Shown here: positions 1 to 11,846 of the stretch, piece after piece | Position numbering within the stretch: the stretch's first letter is position 1 | Layout of the letters: each line of letters opens with the position of its first letter | Assembly (NCBI GenBank): GCA_033065855.1 | Contig: JAVXUO010002345.1 | Span: 124,001 to 188,000 of the forward strand | Direction of reading: 5' to 3' | Length of the DNA: 64,000 nt | Source of the DNA: Escallonia rubra | Taxonomy: Eukaryota > Streptophyta > Magnoliopsida > Escalloniales > Escalloniaceae | Notes under the pieces: generated by a model | Told to the model about the DNA's origin: nothing | Seen by the model: the letters and a program-made list of their open reading frames with translations, nothing else | The model's database searches: none | Made by a program: the position numbers and the translations under genes

Positions 1-111
1 TTGGTCTTAGCAACAAAGGGAAAATTACATCAAAGAGGTTTGGTCCTAGCAGTCTTGAGCTCTGGCATGCTAATTGTCATATTATAATTAAAGCCCAGCC
101 CTTTAGTCATT

Positions 112-290
112 GAGCGAAACCGTAAAGGTCTTCAATAAAGCAATACAAGCTCAAGGGAGGAGGCCTTTCATAGAATGACTAGTGCCCTATTGTTCTTGCA
201 TAGAACCATAAAGGGCTTCAATATAGCAACATGAGCCCAAGGTAGTATTAAGGTTGTTCATAGAACATTGGTGTTCTCGTGGTAGATACA
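112..290. repeat. Two diverged tandem units of about 88 bp
   Basis: The stretch beginning aaaccgtaaagg near 117 recurs as aaccataaaggg near 205. It is followed in both copies by cttcaata, an a-g-c-rich part and a catagaa block. Two adjacent diverged copies are visible. No coding frame runs through them. They could be part of an old retroelement non-coding region, but nothing identifies a family. Confidence 0.55.
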
Positions 291-3031
291 ATTTAAAAGT
301 CTTAGTGAGCAAGTATGATAAATGCAACCTTTAAGGTCGAGAGAAGTGCGTGTTTGAGTCTGTGGGCGGTAGACTCGTAGCTTTGATGTTGTTGCTACTA
401 AAAATATGTCCCACGTACGTTGCGGAACCCGAGCCTGGACCGATGACCTGCAAGACAGAAAAACTCTCAGATGCTTAAGTCAGAGCGCATCTACATGATA
501 ATGACTTTGAAAAAGCATGAATGTGTGTAGTTGTGTAGTCCTCCCTTTTACTTGTGGGTAGACAACTTTATATAATGGTAGGAAGAAGAGCCCCAGTAGG
601 ACTGGGCCGTAGGCTAGATGTGTTAGGATCGTGTTAGGTTTCTTGAGGACCACGTCACGATCTCTGATAGATAATCCCCAATGTCCAGTATGACTGAGTG
701 CCGGTAAATTATTGGGAGTATATTTGAGATATATCAGATGTGATTTTGGAAGAGTTGTACTTTGGAGGACTAAGGTAGATAATGTCAAGGATCAAAGCAC
801 ACACCTTGATCAACTTTGGATAGTAATACCTTACATGCAAACCTAAAGAGAATGATGGCATACATTCAATTAGCACAACACAAAAAAAAAATAAAAAATT
901 AGCACAACACTACTTGATATTTCAAAATAACACATTATATGATTCCATAAATCATGTAAGTCCGTCGAGCTTTTTCCCTCCATTTCATCACGTTCTCCTA
1001 AGATCGTCTCGAGTCATTTGTAACGCTATGATCCTTGCACCTAATTACTCAAACAACCATTCATTAAACTCTTGACTTATAGTCTTAATGATGCAATTAT
1101 TTTGAAACTGAAGAGCATATAATAAGAATGTAAGATAAGCGTGCAGAGGGAGGTGGCCACCCATTATGTCCCTCTTTTTCCCCCCTCTTTAGGGGAATGA
1201 TCTATGAGTGTAAGTTTTATGTAGTATCGGTGTCCGACACCGAGGATTACCGGCCAGAAAACTTACTGAATTAGGATCCCTCCAAGAGCACAACCTTAAC
1301 TGTGATAACATCTTTTAAGTTTCCTGAAAGTTTGAAGGGTAAATTGATTTTTGATCCTTTATTAATCCTTTTTCTGTTTGTTTTTAACTGATCCTTTATC
1401 TTCACTTTCATCACCTATTTTGTCCCTGGCTGTAAAAAGAGCGATGTAAGTCCAATTAGTTTTTGCACCTAGACACCACATAAAGTTGTGGCTTAATACC
1501 ATTTAACCCTTGAATTTTTAATTATGTGGCTTATAACCACCTAGATTTTCAAATTGAACACTAATCTCTCAAATTTTAGAAACATACTGCAGTTGAGTCC
1601 TACTTTGTGATTTTGTGTCTCTTAAGTGAGGGTTCATGAGGGAAAATTTTGTATAACAACAAAAAATAATTCTAATTAAATAATTTTATAAATACTAAGG
1701 TAAACACTACAATTACATCCCTTCAAGTTTTCTTTTGTTCAAACAATCATCTCCATTCCCCTTGTCTTATTTTTAGACAAGGCACCACCTTAAGTTTCCC
1801 CTATCCACCACCACTGCCATGATGCTTGCAAAAAAGAAACCGCCTTCTAAACCAGCACCATTGCCAACATCACTCGGTCAACTAGTACATGCCATTCGGA
1901 GACAAATAAAAGGAAAGTCAAAGTTTTGCTCAAAACAAAAAATAAGAATCATGTCTCATTCCAATCGAAACACCTAACATCTCATAAATCAACATCCTTA
2001 CATAGTGTAGATTGACATATAGTCAAAAAAAGTTGTAATGATAACTTTTTTCTCCCGTCTTCTTCATTTTGCCTTCCATGCCCTTATTATTTGGGGTTTT
2101 AATTTGTTAACATTGAATACGGATTTGAGCCTGAGTTGAGGACATATGGTAACTTAACAATTATATATATGATGAAGGAAAGAAAAGAACAAAAAAAGGT
2201 GGCTTGGTGGTTGAGGAAAGATTGTAATCGAGCCTATCTGTTACAATTTTTGGTTATTTTGGTTGCATTCCTAAAACTAGTAAGCACTTTGTACCCAAAA
2301 GGACCTAATCATTTGTGTGCGCGCGATGGAGAGCATGTGCCTGTCTAGGAGGAGGGGGTAATTGGGATGGGTGTTGTGTGTCCAATGACGGACTTGGTAA
2401 GGACGAAGAGAAACATAGATGGAGGAGTCACTGATAGCTTGTGGACTAAGGCAAGATCATTGGGATCGGGATCGATGGTGGTTGTTGTGTTGATGAAGGT
2501 AAGGGCTGACCCAGAAAGTCTAATCGCGGGGAGCCAAAAAGTCATAATAAAATTTAATGGCTAACATAAAAAAATTTAGAAGGCTCAAATTCACATAAAA
2601 TATGAAAAATCAAAAACATATTATAATTAGCTTACTGTTGATTACATTAAATGCAAAATAAATTTCTCAATTTAACTACTAATCATATATTTTTACTATT
2701 TATAGTGGTTTATTTAATTTGCTAAGGTTAGTCAACAACAAATTCCTAATCTTGCATGAAAGAAGCTTAATTCTTAATGTATATATGTATTACTAATGTG
2801 ATTATCAATTATATGAGTATAATAGTAACGTATAAGTTAACATGATACAAGAATTTAAACTAAAAAAAGAATTAATCTTGATCTACTCGTGCTTTTTTGT
2901 TTTGTTTTGTTGTAATCTGAAGTTTTAGAATCAAATTTGAAAGAATGAAAATGGAGTAAGGAAATGAGAAATACAAATATGTGACGGTCGGTAGTACAAA
3001 GAGTAAAAAAACAACAAAAATGAAACCTAAG
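291..3031. other. AT-rich non-coding stretch, no gene recognised
   Basis: The open frames here are short, lack family motifs, and overlap on both strands. A palindromic gtgtccgacac motif lies near 1229; similar gtgtccgacacc motifs recur at about 9140-9280 inside the CACTA element. I see no splice-bounded coding exon, RNA gene or clear element boundary. Confidence 0.5.
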
Positions 3032-3211
3032 GGACTCATTTGCAATGATGCTTCTAAGCTAAGGGACTTGAATTAGAATTGCTCGTATATAGTAATATTT
3101 TCAAGGATAAATAAAGAAGCAGAAAGGTACATTGAAGCTATGTTGTCAAAATGATTAAATCTCAAAGATATGGACTCATTTGCAATGATGCTTCTAAGCT
3201 AAGGGACTTGA
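3032..3211. repeat. Direct repeat of 40 bp, 140 bp apart
   Basis: Positions 3032-3071 and 3172-3211 are the same 40-base string, starting ggactcatttgcaatgatgc and ending agggacttga. The exact identity suggests a recent local duplication or slippage event. No coding potential is seen. The flanking stretch from 3212 to 4172 shows nothing I can name. Confidence 0.8.
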
Positions 3212-4444
3212 GTGCTCGATTTGGGAAGCAGGGAACTATGTGTCAAAATGAACAAAATTGAGGCGGTTGAATAGTGTTAAGCCAATAAACCTCATGTAAT
3301 GTCTAAATGGGAAACTTAAGGGACTCACAGACTTTCTTGACAGCCAAAGACCAAATAGATGATGGAAGTGAAGATAAAAGATCACTTGGAAACATGTCTT
3401 AGACAAAGGATCAATTTGAACATAGGGGCAAAGATAAATGACCAAAAATATCATCTACCATCGTTTGAATATTCTATTGTCTCTTGTGTCACAAGATATT
3501 ATTGGGCACAATCAGCAAAATTCTCTTGAATGATTGGATATAAGTCACCGTGGATATTAGCCAAGTTCTCTTGAAGGCCAAAAGCCCAATGAATGCCGGA
3601 GGTAGCAGAGGCAAATGTTTCATTCCTGAAACGATGCCCTAAATCATCTTAGCAATGTATCATGGGCACAACCATTTTTTCCTTTCATTGGAGATAATCA
3701 ACTTCTTTAATTTAAGGTGGAATTAGTGAAGCTATTTGGCTTGTACTTTTGGTCAAAACCTTCTTTTGCTTCGGCCAGACCTCATTTGCTTGCCATAGAG
3801 TCTACCTATTAAGCTTTTTTTTCTTTTATCTTTTACAGCAGAAGCCATAAATTTCTTTTAGTGCTCCCTGCATTCAAATTCAAGTCAAATTGCATGATTT
3901 TAGGTTGGATGGCAAGTGAAGATGCATTCGTTTCTTAAAAGTGAGTTATAAAAATACCTTATTCCAAGGAGTACTTTTATGGACCCCCCCCTACTGGACT
4001 TAGAAGAAAACTTTCAAGCAATTTAGGCCTTTTTTAGGCCACTTATTTCTCGAAAACATGATCAAAGCGATCTTCCTCCCTTTTCTAGATAAGATGAAGT
4101 CATAAAACACCATCATCAATCAAACCCCCACCCCAAAATTCAATTTTACTCATTCTAATAGCAAAAGTTATTCGGGGCGGAGCTAGCCTTTGACGGCCGA
4201 GGGTGGGGGTGGGGGTGCTAATTTACCCACTCAACTTTCGAAAAAAAGAAAAGTAAAGAAAAATTTATTACACAATTCAGAGCCACAGGTATGCGACTCT
4301 CTCTTCTCTCTGTGCGACAGCTCTCTGAGTCTCACCCTCATGGCCTCACCCACTCGGCCACTCCGGGAAATCGTAGACGACAACATCCATCAGAGTAGCA
4401 AACACCCACTCCCGACGCCGACGACAACAGTGGTTTGCGGCGAG

Positions 4445-4482
4445 CTCTCTCTCTCTCTCTCTCTCTTTCTCTTTCTCTCTCT
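4445..4482. repeat. (CT)n microsatellite
   Basis: A nearly pure CT run with two TTT interruptions. It lies just downstream of a CT-rich stretch (4293-4330). It falls inside an apparent short open frame that I regard as non-coding. Confidence 0.9.
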
Positions 4483-5130
4483 AATAGCAGTGACCACGAT
4501 CTAGGGTTCTAGCTTACATCTAGATATTGAAAATAAATTCTTGCTAGAATAGGTATAGTGTAAGACTTTGTTAGTGTTTTGGAGTAAATTCTACATACTA
4601 GTACATATTCAACTCTTAATTTTGTTGGGTTAGCATACTCTGTTTAAAAGCAAGAGTCACAAAGCAAGGTACACCAAAAGAAATGAATGGTATAGCTCCT
4701 TAAAACATGAGGTTACTCTGAGAGGAGCTGCACCTAGAATTTATTTTTAACACGAAATGTGATTGAACATGTGGTAAGATTAAAAAAAATTGATAATTTT
4801 ACTTCAGAATTGAACTAAAAAAACTCTATTGAACCAATCATTTTTAGAGTAGATTAATTTTTCCAATAAAACAAAGAAAAAAAAGAGAAGGGCGTTAGGG
4901 CTTTACTAATAAGAAAAGTAACCATGTCCTGCAAATATTAAACCCGCTCAGAATAAAAGAAAATAGTGCAAATAAGCAGTAATTTTAAACGTCAATATGG
5001 CACGTAATGTGCATCTTTCTCAGGTAAACTAAAACTAACTAATTGCACATCACATTAGGTAATTAAAAATTCAATATAGTTGCTTACGAGTTAGGTTACT
5101 GTTCAAACTTGCCACTAGAATTCTTTCCAC

Positions 5131-5168
5131 TATATCGAAGTCAGTAAAAATTTAGTGACTTCGATATA
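5131..5168. repeat. Perfect 13-bp stem inverted repeat
   Basis: The arm tatatcgaagtca (5131-5143) is exactly reverse-complementary to tgacttcgatata (5156-5168), with a 12-base AT-rich loop. It sits near the right edge of the candidate relic ending at 5209. Confidence 0.85.
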
Positions 5169-5374
5169 TTTTGAGCACTCTCTAGGATGAAATCCTGGTT
5201 CCGCCACTGGTACCATTTATTTTATATTTTCATGTTTTTTACATACATAAAAGTATCATATTAATTTTTAAGAGAAAATATAAATATGTTATTACTTGTT
5301 TGGATATCAATTTAAAATTTTTGAATTTAGATGATACGTTTCCATGTCAAACACCAATATTTTTCAAGAAGTTG

Positions 5375-5377
5375 GTA
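5375..5377. repeat. Target-site duplication GTA, left copy (CACTA)
   Basis: The bases gta immediately precede the terminal cattac at 5378. The same three bases follow the other end at 11844-11846. A 3-bp target duplication is the rule for CACTA (En/Spm) elements. Confidence 0.8.
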
Positions 5378-5389
5378 CATTACAAGAAA

Positions 5390-5712
5390 TAAGGCTTTTG
5401 GCAATTGGGAAATCTGTCGTTAAAATCATAGCATCCGTCGCTAAAAGCTTTTAGCGACAGACAGCCCGTCGCTAAAAGTCCCTTGTATAAAAGCTCATCG
5501 CTAAAAATTTTGTGACGGAATTCCAAAATTCGTCGCCTAATATTGGACTTTCAGTGACGAATTGTTTTATACATTAGCGACGGAGTTTCCGTCGCTAAAT
5601 GTATTTTTCGTATTTTAATTTATTATCTTTTTTGAAAATAATTTATTTCGTTATATATTTAGCGGCAGATTAAATTTTTAGCGACGGAATAAATCCATCG
5701 CTAAAAGGCAAA
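5390..5712. repeat. Left CACTA subterminal repeat zone (TTTTAGCGACGG motifs)
   Basis: Copies of a motif near ttttagcgacgg occur in both directions, for example ccgtcgctaaaa near 5433, tttagcgacag near 5450, tagcgacggag near 5576 and tttagcgacgg near 5678. Closely spaced inverted motifs of this kind bind the TnpA-type protein in En/Spm elements. That role is inferred here from family knowledge. Confidence 0.85.
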
Positions 5713-6101
5713 TTTTTTTATTTTTTTAATGCCCAAACCTGAAATCAAATTCAAGTTCTCAACAACAATACACAATCCCCCAAATGCAGATTAAGGTTAA
5801 ATAATTGTTGATCTATCAGTAATTATCAGCAATTATTTAACCCTAAAACAAACACAAAATAACTATATAACTCTAAAAAATGTTTACTATAATGAAAAAT
5901 AAAATGTACATACAGTTCAGGAAGGCACGGGAACCGGATACAATAGATTAAGGGAGGGGAGTACAAGTCGGGAGGGCATGAGAGCGGAAGGGGAGTACAA
6001 GCTGGGAGGGCACGAGAGGGGGCTCATCAGGGGTTGCCGAGTCCCGGATCTGGATCCTGCTGATCCGGAGCGGGCTTGGCATGTCCAGCAACAGTGCCCT
6101 T
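5713..6101. other. CACTA interior, non-coding
   Basis: AT-rich sequence with tandem gggagggcacgaga-like phrases around 5920-6020, lying downstream of the second CACTA gene on the minus strand. It probably represents its 3' untranslated region. No other feature is seen. Confidence 0.4.
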
Positions 6102-7625
6102 CTAATCCTGCGCCCTGATCATCCTGAACACCTCCGTAGCAATGCGAAGGATCTTGTCCTCGTCCAACGGATGCTGTGTAGCCGGTGCCTGTGTCTGTGG
6201 AGGGGCAGCGGGGGGTGGGGACACTCCTATCATGGCACGTGCGGTCGTGCTAGGTAGGCCGCGTTTTAGCCGATTGACGACCTCTGGTGTATCCAGCCAT
6301 TACTTCAATGCCCCAGTACTTGTACCCATACTTGTGGACGCTGATGGCTGTTCGGACTGCTGCTGGGACCCCCTAAGTTGTTCATACGAGGCCTGCAACA
6401 ACAATGATTTAAAAATATGTTAGGGCATTAACGCAACAAACATTGAATACAAAGACAAAAAATTAAAAATTGACTCGAACTTACATTGATTCGCCGGGCA
6501 ATATCTAAAAAATAGTCCCCCTCCCGGTGCGCCGCATCCTTGTCCTTCTTCCTCATGTGCATCTGATTGTACGTCAGAGCTATGACCTCATCCTCATCTT
6601 GGTCCGGGTGCTCAACCGCATTCTTGTGACGGATGACGTCGTGTGCCACCGACCCCCCGTGTGCGTCGGATCTTTCTCATGTCTGTTCTCAGCCTCACTC
6701 TTGCTCTTGGTGTCCCAGCTTGGATCAGCATCCCACCGATCAATCATCTGCCCCCATAAAGAAGGAGATATCCAATGTGGGGGATATTTCTTCAACTTCT
6801 GCATCAGGGCACCCTCAGGCAGCATCTTCTTCGCCCGGTCACGTGCGTCGTGCAGCCATCGGCGGTAGTTCTTACCGATATAGGCAAAAAATGCATGTCG
6901 CCTCAGCCTGCTGCTCAGGCGAGTCAAACGCGAACCCCTTATAAGGCATCCAATTACACAAATTAATTTAAATACTACATTCCAATTAAACAAATACTAT
7001 CGCAAACAAAAAGAGTTAATCGTACCAGCCACTCCTCCCATAGGGACTCCCTCGTCCTGGCATTCCAATCCTTCCAGTACAGCCGTGGCTCAAAGAATCG
7101 GCCCTTCACAAGAACACTGATCTTCGTCTTCGCCTGATTCTCCAGGATCCTACCAAAGAAAGAAATAAATGCATTAAATAAGTGAACCGTAATAACTATT
7201 GGAATTGACGAATGTGTATACTGCATGATGTGCTTTTTTTTACTTACTGGCCCTCCTGGGTGAGAGTAACTCTCTGTTTACGCTGGGGGTCAATGCGTAC
7301 CCGCGTGTCGGGCCTCGGCCTCGTCGAGATCCTACAAAACACCAACATTAATACAGTTCAAATATAATTTAAATATAAGGCTAGCAACAATTGACTAAAA
7401 ACCATTATCAAATATACCTGAAGTAGAACCCACAGAATAAGGAGAATTAACGCACGTATGGGAGGAATCGGTGTCGGGCTCCGGCGACGGCAAGGGCTGG
7501 GGCCCCGTCTTCTGTACGTGAGCACTCTATGCCTTGTCATCAGCGGGCAATGACGAGGTGGGACCCACCGGGGAGAAGGCAACTTGACGTCCACCCCGAC
7601 CACGAATAGCCCGTATTTTATCCAT
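6102..7625 (-). pseudogene. CACTA second protein, Transposase_24-like, broken
   Basis: Minus-strand coding blocks can be read from a start MDKIRAIRGRGG at 7625 down to a stop at 6102, separated by short introns. The central block holds NYRRWLHDARDRAKKM and PPHWISPSLWGQMIDRWD followed by a HTGG turn. That layout is typical of the plant Transposase_24 family (PF03004), which accompanies En/Spm elements. The C-terminal block ends ATEVFRMIRAQD. It is broken: a stop codon follows PADDKA in the first block, the G run near 6650 is one base short so the frame shifts after HTGG, and another stop lies near 6340. Its role in intact relatives is presumed DNA binding or regulation of transposition. Family assignment is from motif memory. 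Confidence 0.7.
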
Positions 7626-7775
7626 AACTGACTTTGTATAGATAAAGTGCAAAGAAATTAACACATTAAAAATTATAATTAGGCAGAAAAAATGTTATAA
7701 CACTATATGAACTGAGTATAAAAACACAATGTGAATCAATTAAGTACTACAACCGTGATGTTACAACAGTACAAG
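7626..7775. other. Short CACTA intergenic spacer
   Basis: AT-rich spacer between the start of the second CACTA gene and the acidic tail of the transposase remnant. It may carry the second gene's promoter, but no motif is clear. Confidence 0.35.
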
Positions 7776-8520
7776 TCAATCATTTTCAGTTTGGGAATCA
7801 TCATCATCTTCATCGCCAAACTCGTCATCCTCTTCTTCGTGGGACTTGTCGTCCTCTTCATCTTGTAATTCATCCTCTTCATCAGTAGACTCAGTCACAT
7901 CATCTTCAACACTTTCCACGTCTTCCGCGTCATCATCTACGACTTCTTCTCCTACATGAAGTGTTGTTGGAAGAAGAAGATCGTCCTCCTCATTGTTCAC
8001 CTCAACAGGTACCAAGACAGGTGGTTGGTCGGCTTAAAAGGTATCTACCTCACTGTTAAATGCCACGGGCAATTTCTTGGACTTGATAACTGTATACCAA
8101 TGAGATTTTGGATTTGCGACGTCCTCCGCGTAAAAGACTTGTGCAGCTTGACTAGCAAACACAAACGGTTCATCCGATGCAAGTCTTGACTTGACATTGA
8201 CATCTACAATCCCTTGAGAGCTAACACGAATTCCTCTACTGCATGTGACATCGAACCATGTACACTTGAATACTAACAGGCAATTTTTGGAACCCAAATA
8301 TGCTAACTCAACAATCTCATCTAGCTCTCCATAAAAGTCTATGCAATTCTCGTCATAACAGTCGCCGTTGACCAAGACTCCACTGTTTTGGGTTTGTTTT
8401 GTTCGGTCATCATCTCTTACGTTAAACCTAAACTCGTTGATGATATAGCCTCCATGACATGATGCTTATTTATTAGGGCCTTTAGCTAGTAATTTCAAGC
8501 AGGAGGTTACTGGTCTATCC
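7776..8520 (-). pseudogene. CACTA transposase C-terminal remnant with DUF4216 and acidic tail
   Basis: Read on the minus strand, the block contains GGYIINEFRFNV, TQNSGVLVNG, YGELDEIVELAYLG, FKCTWFDV, then FASQAAQVFYAEDV. These are the ordered motifs of DUF4216, found at the C-terminus of plant CACTA transposases. A strongly acidic tail (runs of E and D) follows in the same frame and ends at 7776. Two in-frame stops interrupt it, one upstream of the domain near 8468 and one between the domain and the tail at 8034. The Transposase_21 catalytic region and DUF4218 that should precede it are absent, so this is a deleted, inactive copy. Confidence 0.8.
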
Positions 8521-9844
8521 ATTGACTGAACCTATTGTGGATGACGATAAAAATTAAGGATAAATCAGTGTACTAAGTGGCCATATTTCTTCAAGTACAC
8601 GACATCGATTAGGTGTTCTAACATTCCTCTAATCTTGCCTTGCAAGGTTTAACGGATGTTAGAACACCAGATCTGTATGCACCCGGAGAAACACATGAGA
8701 ACGTGTACCAAATATCCACGACATAGAGCACAGAGCATGAGTCGATACACTGTTTTATAAACACTTAGCTTTTCCAAATTGTCCAAACTGGACATCCAAA
8801 GTCTTATTACAAAGCATTACCTTGTAATGAGTACCTTTGAACGGGAATTAAGGGTTTTTATGCATGCATGCGTTCAAAAATTGGTAACATATGCAAGAAT
8901 CTTTCCGAAATATCAAAATTGCATAAAGATCGTTGCACAGTTAACATTGCAGAAATCTCAAATTCTCAATGCACAATCAACAATCTCAATTCTCAATACT
9001 CAAATGCTCAATGCTCAATGCACAATGCACAATTAACAAAATAATATAAAGAATGAAAATTGATATAAAGAAGTCTACCAATTAGAACTAAATCATAGAT
9101 ATCCTAGAAAGCACTGACACCTCATATAAGTCGAGGTATGGTGTCCGACACCTCAACACCTCACCGACACCTCCGGACACTGTCCGACACCTCTTGAAGA
9201 AGTGTCGGACACATCTTGAAGAAGTGTCCACAAGTATAAAGCCAAAATATGACATTTTGGTGTCGGTGTCGATCAAACGTGGTGTCTGTGTCCGTGCTAC
9301 CTAACACATATCTCAATCCAATTGTGTCCATCCTCCGTCAACAATCTCAATTCTCAAATGCTCAAATGCACAGTTACAAACCTATATAAAGAATGAAAAT
9401 TGATATAAAGAAGTCTAACAATTAGAATTGTCGATTACAAAGTAGATAGAGACCATGCACAGTTAAGCAAATCAACATCAAATAATTCTCTACCGCCTTA
9501 ATCTCTCGCAAAAGTAGGCACATGATCTAAGATAATGTAGAGAACCACATACTGCTGCACTGTTTATGAATGTTTAATCAGACACTCTATCTTAGGATGC
9601 ATTAGTCAAATCTAGAGTCTTGGGATATCACAATCTTTCCTGCTTATCCATTAGCCTTATTGCTAAGGCTCAGTCCCAGATAGCTCGTGAACTTTCTCTT
9701 TAGCTAAGTGAACCACACCTGGCTCACATTAGCAACCCATACTAGACGACATATCCGAGCTTTCAAGAGTCGATAGTTAACACGTACTTATATAAACTGG
9801 TATGTTTAACACTAAACCAGTCCATACCACTATTTTTACTTCCA
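8521..9844. other. CACTA interior filler with a direct repeat and GTGTCCGACAC motifs
   Basis: No coding exon is seen. A phrase of about 40 bases (tataaagaatgaaaattgat and onward) occurs at about 9046-9088 and again at 9386-9427. Both copies are preceded by atgctcaa-rich tracts. The stretch between holds several gtgtccgacacc motifs (9140-9290). The arrangement looks like a local duplication inside the element where catalytic coding sequence would normally lie. Confidence 0.5.
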
Positions 9845-10015
9845 CCTTTTGTCAAAAGAAGGGGGCGTTCCATTCTCTGATCCTACCAAATTTCATTCCA
9901 TTGTCGGTGCACTACAATATCTCACCCTCACTCGTCCAGACGGTGTAGTTGTTGTTAACATAGCGTCTCAATACGCGCACAAACCCACTGAGGTTCATTA
10001 GTCTATAGTAAAGCA
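9845..10015 (+). pseudogene. Ty1/copia reverse-transcriptase fragment inside the CACTA element
   Basis: One frame reads [19 protein letters not shown] then [23 protein letters not shown]. This is the conserved C-terminal end of copia reverse transcriptases ([14 protein letters not shown] then N-x-Q-x-P). Only about 50 residues survive before a stop at 9999. It is either captured by the CACTA element or the relic of an insertion; no LTR is visible nearby. Confidence 0.7.
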
Positions 10016-11544
10016 CATACCTTAATAGCTTGAACAAAATTTCTTATTTGGTCTCTTAATTTCTAAGGCCTCTCCTCATTCTATACAAGAATTGCCTTGC
10101 ACGAAGTACAACCACACAACCCACATGCACAACCACACAAGCACACAATACACATACTTACACACTGCCTTGCACTCACCCACACATACACACACGTATA
10201 CTCACTAGTTTTCACCCATTTTACACACACATACACTACATCACGCATAACTCACCGTACAAAGAACCAACTCACAGAGCCCAACAATGATACCCCCCCT
10301 CATGCAGCCACACCCACTTCAAAACACAACTCACACACCACTCAAAACACTCAACAAGCACACACATGTGTGCACAAGACATCCAAACACATGCACACAC
10401 ATAGAAACACCAACATATAGGCTGCCTATGACAGCCTCTCTCCCTCTAAACCCACATATCCTCACAACCAATTTTCTTTTTAAACCCTGCAGCCCCTTCC
10501 CACTAACACATAAAAAACTACACACACACACACATCTACTATCACATGCACACACATAGAAACACCACCGATTGTTTTCAAACTAGTAGTCGCTCCGTCA
10601 CAGATGCCCTTAATCACACAACATGCTTTGTGCATTATAATTTGTACCCTCTCAAGTCTCAGATGCCCTTAATAAAAAATTAGTTATTGTTTCTTTTTTA
10701 TTTGATGGGTTGGGGGACTAGTTCAAAGGTGAAAACATATATAGTTCTCAGAAAGAAAGACAAGGAATATAAATTAAGATATAGACATTACCAACACCAC
10801 CATAACCAACCAACTCCCAGATCTCGAGCCCTACTAGGCACCAACCCCTCCGAGTCGACCCCGACCATCCAAATCGCAAGAGTTAAATGGTTTCTCTTCT
10901 GTTGTTTTTACTAATCAGTTTGATTTGATTATCTTCTTTGGAATATACCATGAAGTAAATTGAAACGATCCTCAAATTTATAGTACTAATGCTAAGTCAT
11001 TTGCATTTTGAGTGATAAACACCTAATACATATGGCTGTGAAAAGCATTATTCAATGCTTGATTTACTTGATTGCTTGTTGATTTTGGATATGTAAGTAT
11101 GACTTTGTATAGATTTCGATATGTATTGTTAATCAGATACTAAGGTAAGTCCTTCATTCTTATGGCTTAGAGCACTGCTCGAATCTAGATTTGATAGGTA
11201 CATTCATAGCCGGCAATGTATCGATTAAATACACGACGTATGTGAGGAAGTGAGAAGCTTACTTTAATTTGAAGAATCCAGCGGACTTAGAATAAGAGAT
11301 TGTGTGAAAATGGCAGAATTCAGGCAACCGGTAGCAGCATGTGGTGGACTGAATAACCGCAAGTGGTGGCAGTGGAACAACTCACGGGGGGGGGGGGGGG
11401 GGCGTAGGGGGGAGGACATGGGTCTCGCCAGAGGTGGGGCACCATAGAAGGGGTCGCCGCATGTGAGAACGCCGATGGGTGGGTGAGAGATAAGAGAGAG
11501 AGAAACGGGGAGAGAAAGAAAAACAGATCTGTGTGTTTTAAGTG
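10016..11544. other. Low-complexity CA-rich tract and G-rich stretch, no gene
   Basis: Between 10097 and 10560 the sequence is dominated by CACA and ACAC strings, producing spurious open frames rich in H, T and P. A run of about 16 G lies near 11386-11402 within a GC-rich stretch that may be the first untranslated exon of the CACTA transposase (minus strand). I see no defensible coding region. Confidence 0.6.
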
Positions 11545-11843
11545 ATGACTTTTAGCGACAGAATTCTAATGTCACTAAACGTTCGTCGGTAAAAGTGTAT
11601 TTTTTAACACTTTTATCGACGATAGAATTCCGTTGCTTAATTTTTTTTAAAAACCCTTGAAAATTAAAATTTTCCTAAAACCTTTTTAGCGACGGTTGTC
11701 CCGTCGTCAAATACGTTTAGCGACGGATCATTCCGTTGGTAAAATTTTTTATCGATAGACTATTACCGTCAGTTTAACCCATCGCTTAAAGGACTTTTAG
11801 CGACGGAATTACTTTTGTCGCAAAAAAGGTCTTTTTTGTAGTG
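11545..11843. repeat. Right CACTA subterminal repeat zone
   Basis: The same TTTTAGCGACGG-type motifs as in the left zone recur here, for example cttttagcgacagaatt near 11548, tttttagcgacgg near 11683, gtttagcgacgg near 11709 and cttttagcgacgg near 11790. The zone ends at the terminal gtagtg. Confidence 0.85.
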
Positions 11844-11846
11844 GTA

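Larger units (their letters stand above)
4173..5209. mobile_element. Candidate DNA transposon relic with GGCGGA-type inverted ends
   Basis: The left edge reads cggggcggagctagcc. The right edge, read on the other strand, starts cagtggcggaaccagg. The two share the pattern GGCGGA-C-AG in inverted orientation, a style of terminus common in plant hAT-like non-autonomous elements. Flanking 8-mers (aagttatt and gtaccatt) match only partly, so no target duplication is proven. The interior of about 1 kb encodes no transposase. The pairing may be coincidental. Confidence 0.35.
5378..11843 (-). mobile_element. CACTA (En/Spm-like) DNA transposon, decayed, 6466 bp
   Basis: The element starts cattacaagaaa and ends tttttttgtagtg. 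Read inward, the second end is cactacaaaaaa, so both ends match the CACTA terminal inverted repeat with one change in the first motif. The 3-bp flanks are both gta. Subterminal zones (5390-5712 and 11545-11843) are packed with TTTTAGCGACGG-type repeats in both orientations, as expected of transposase binding regions. Minus-strand remnants follow the family's gene set: a DUF4216 transposase C-terminus and a Transposase_24-type second protein. The catalytic Transposase_21 part is missing, and both reading frames are broken, so the element cannot move by itself. A copia reverse-transcriptase fragment lies inside. Confidence 0.9.

Noticed and set aside
4190..4504. 104-codon open frame ending in L/S-rich sequence
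   Set aside because: The C-terminal half is the (CT)n microsatellite read as protein; no homology.
10097..10559. Overlapping open frames rich in H, T and P on both strands
   Set aside because: They result from CA-rich low complexity, with no motif or splice structure.
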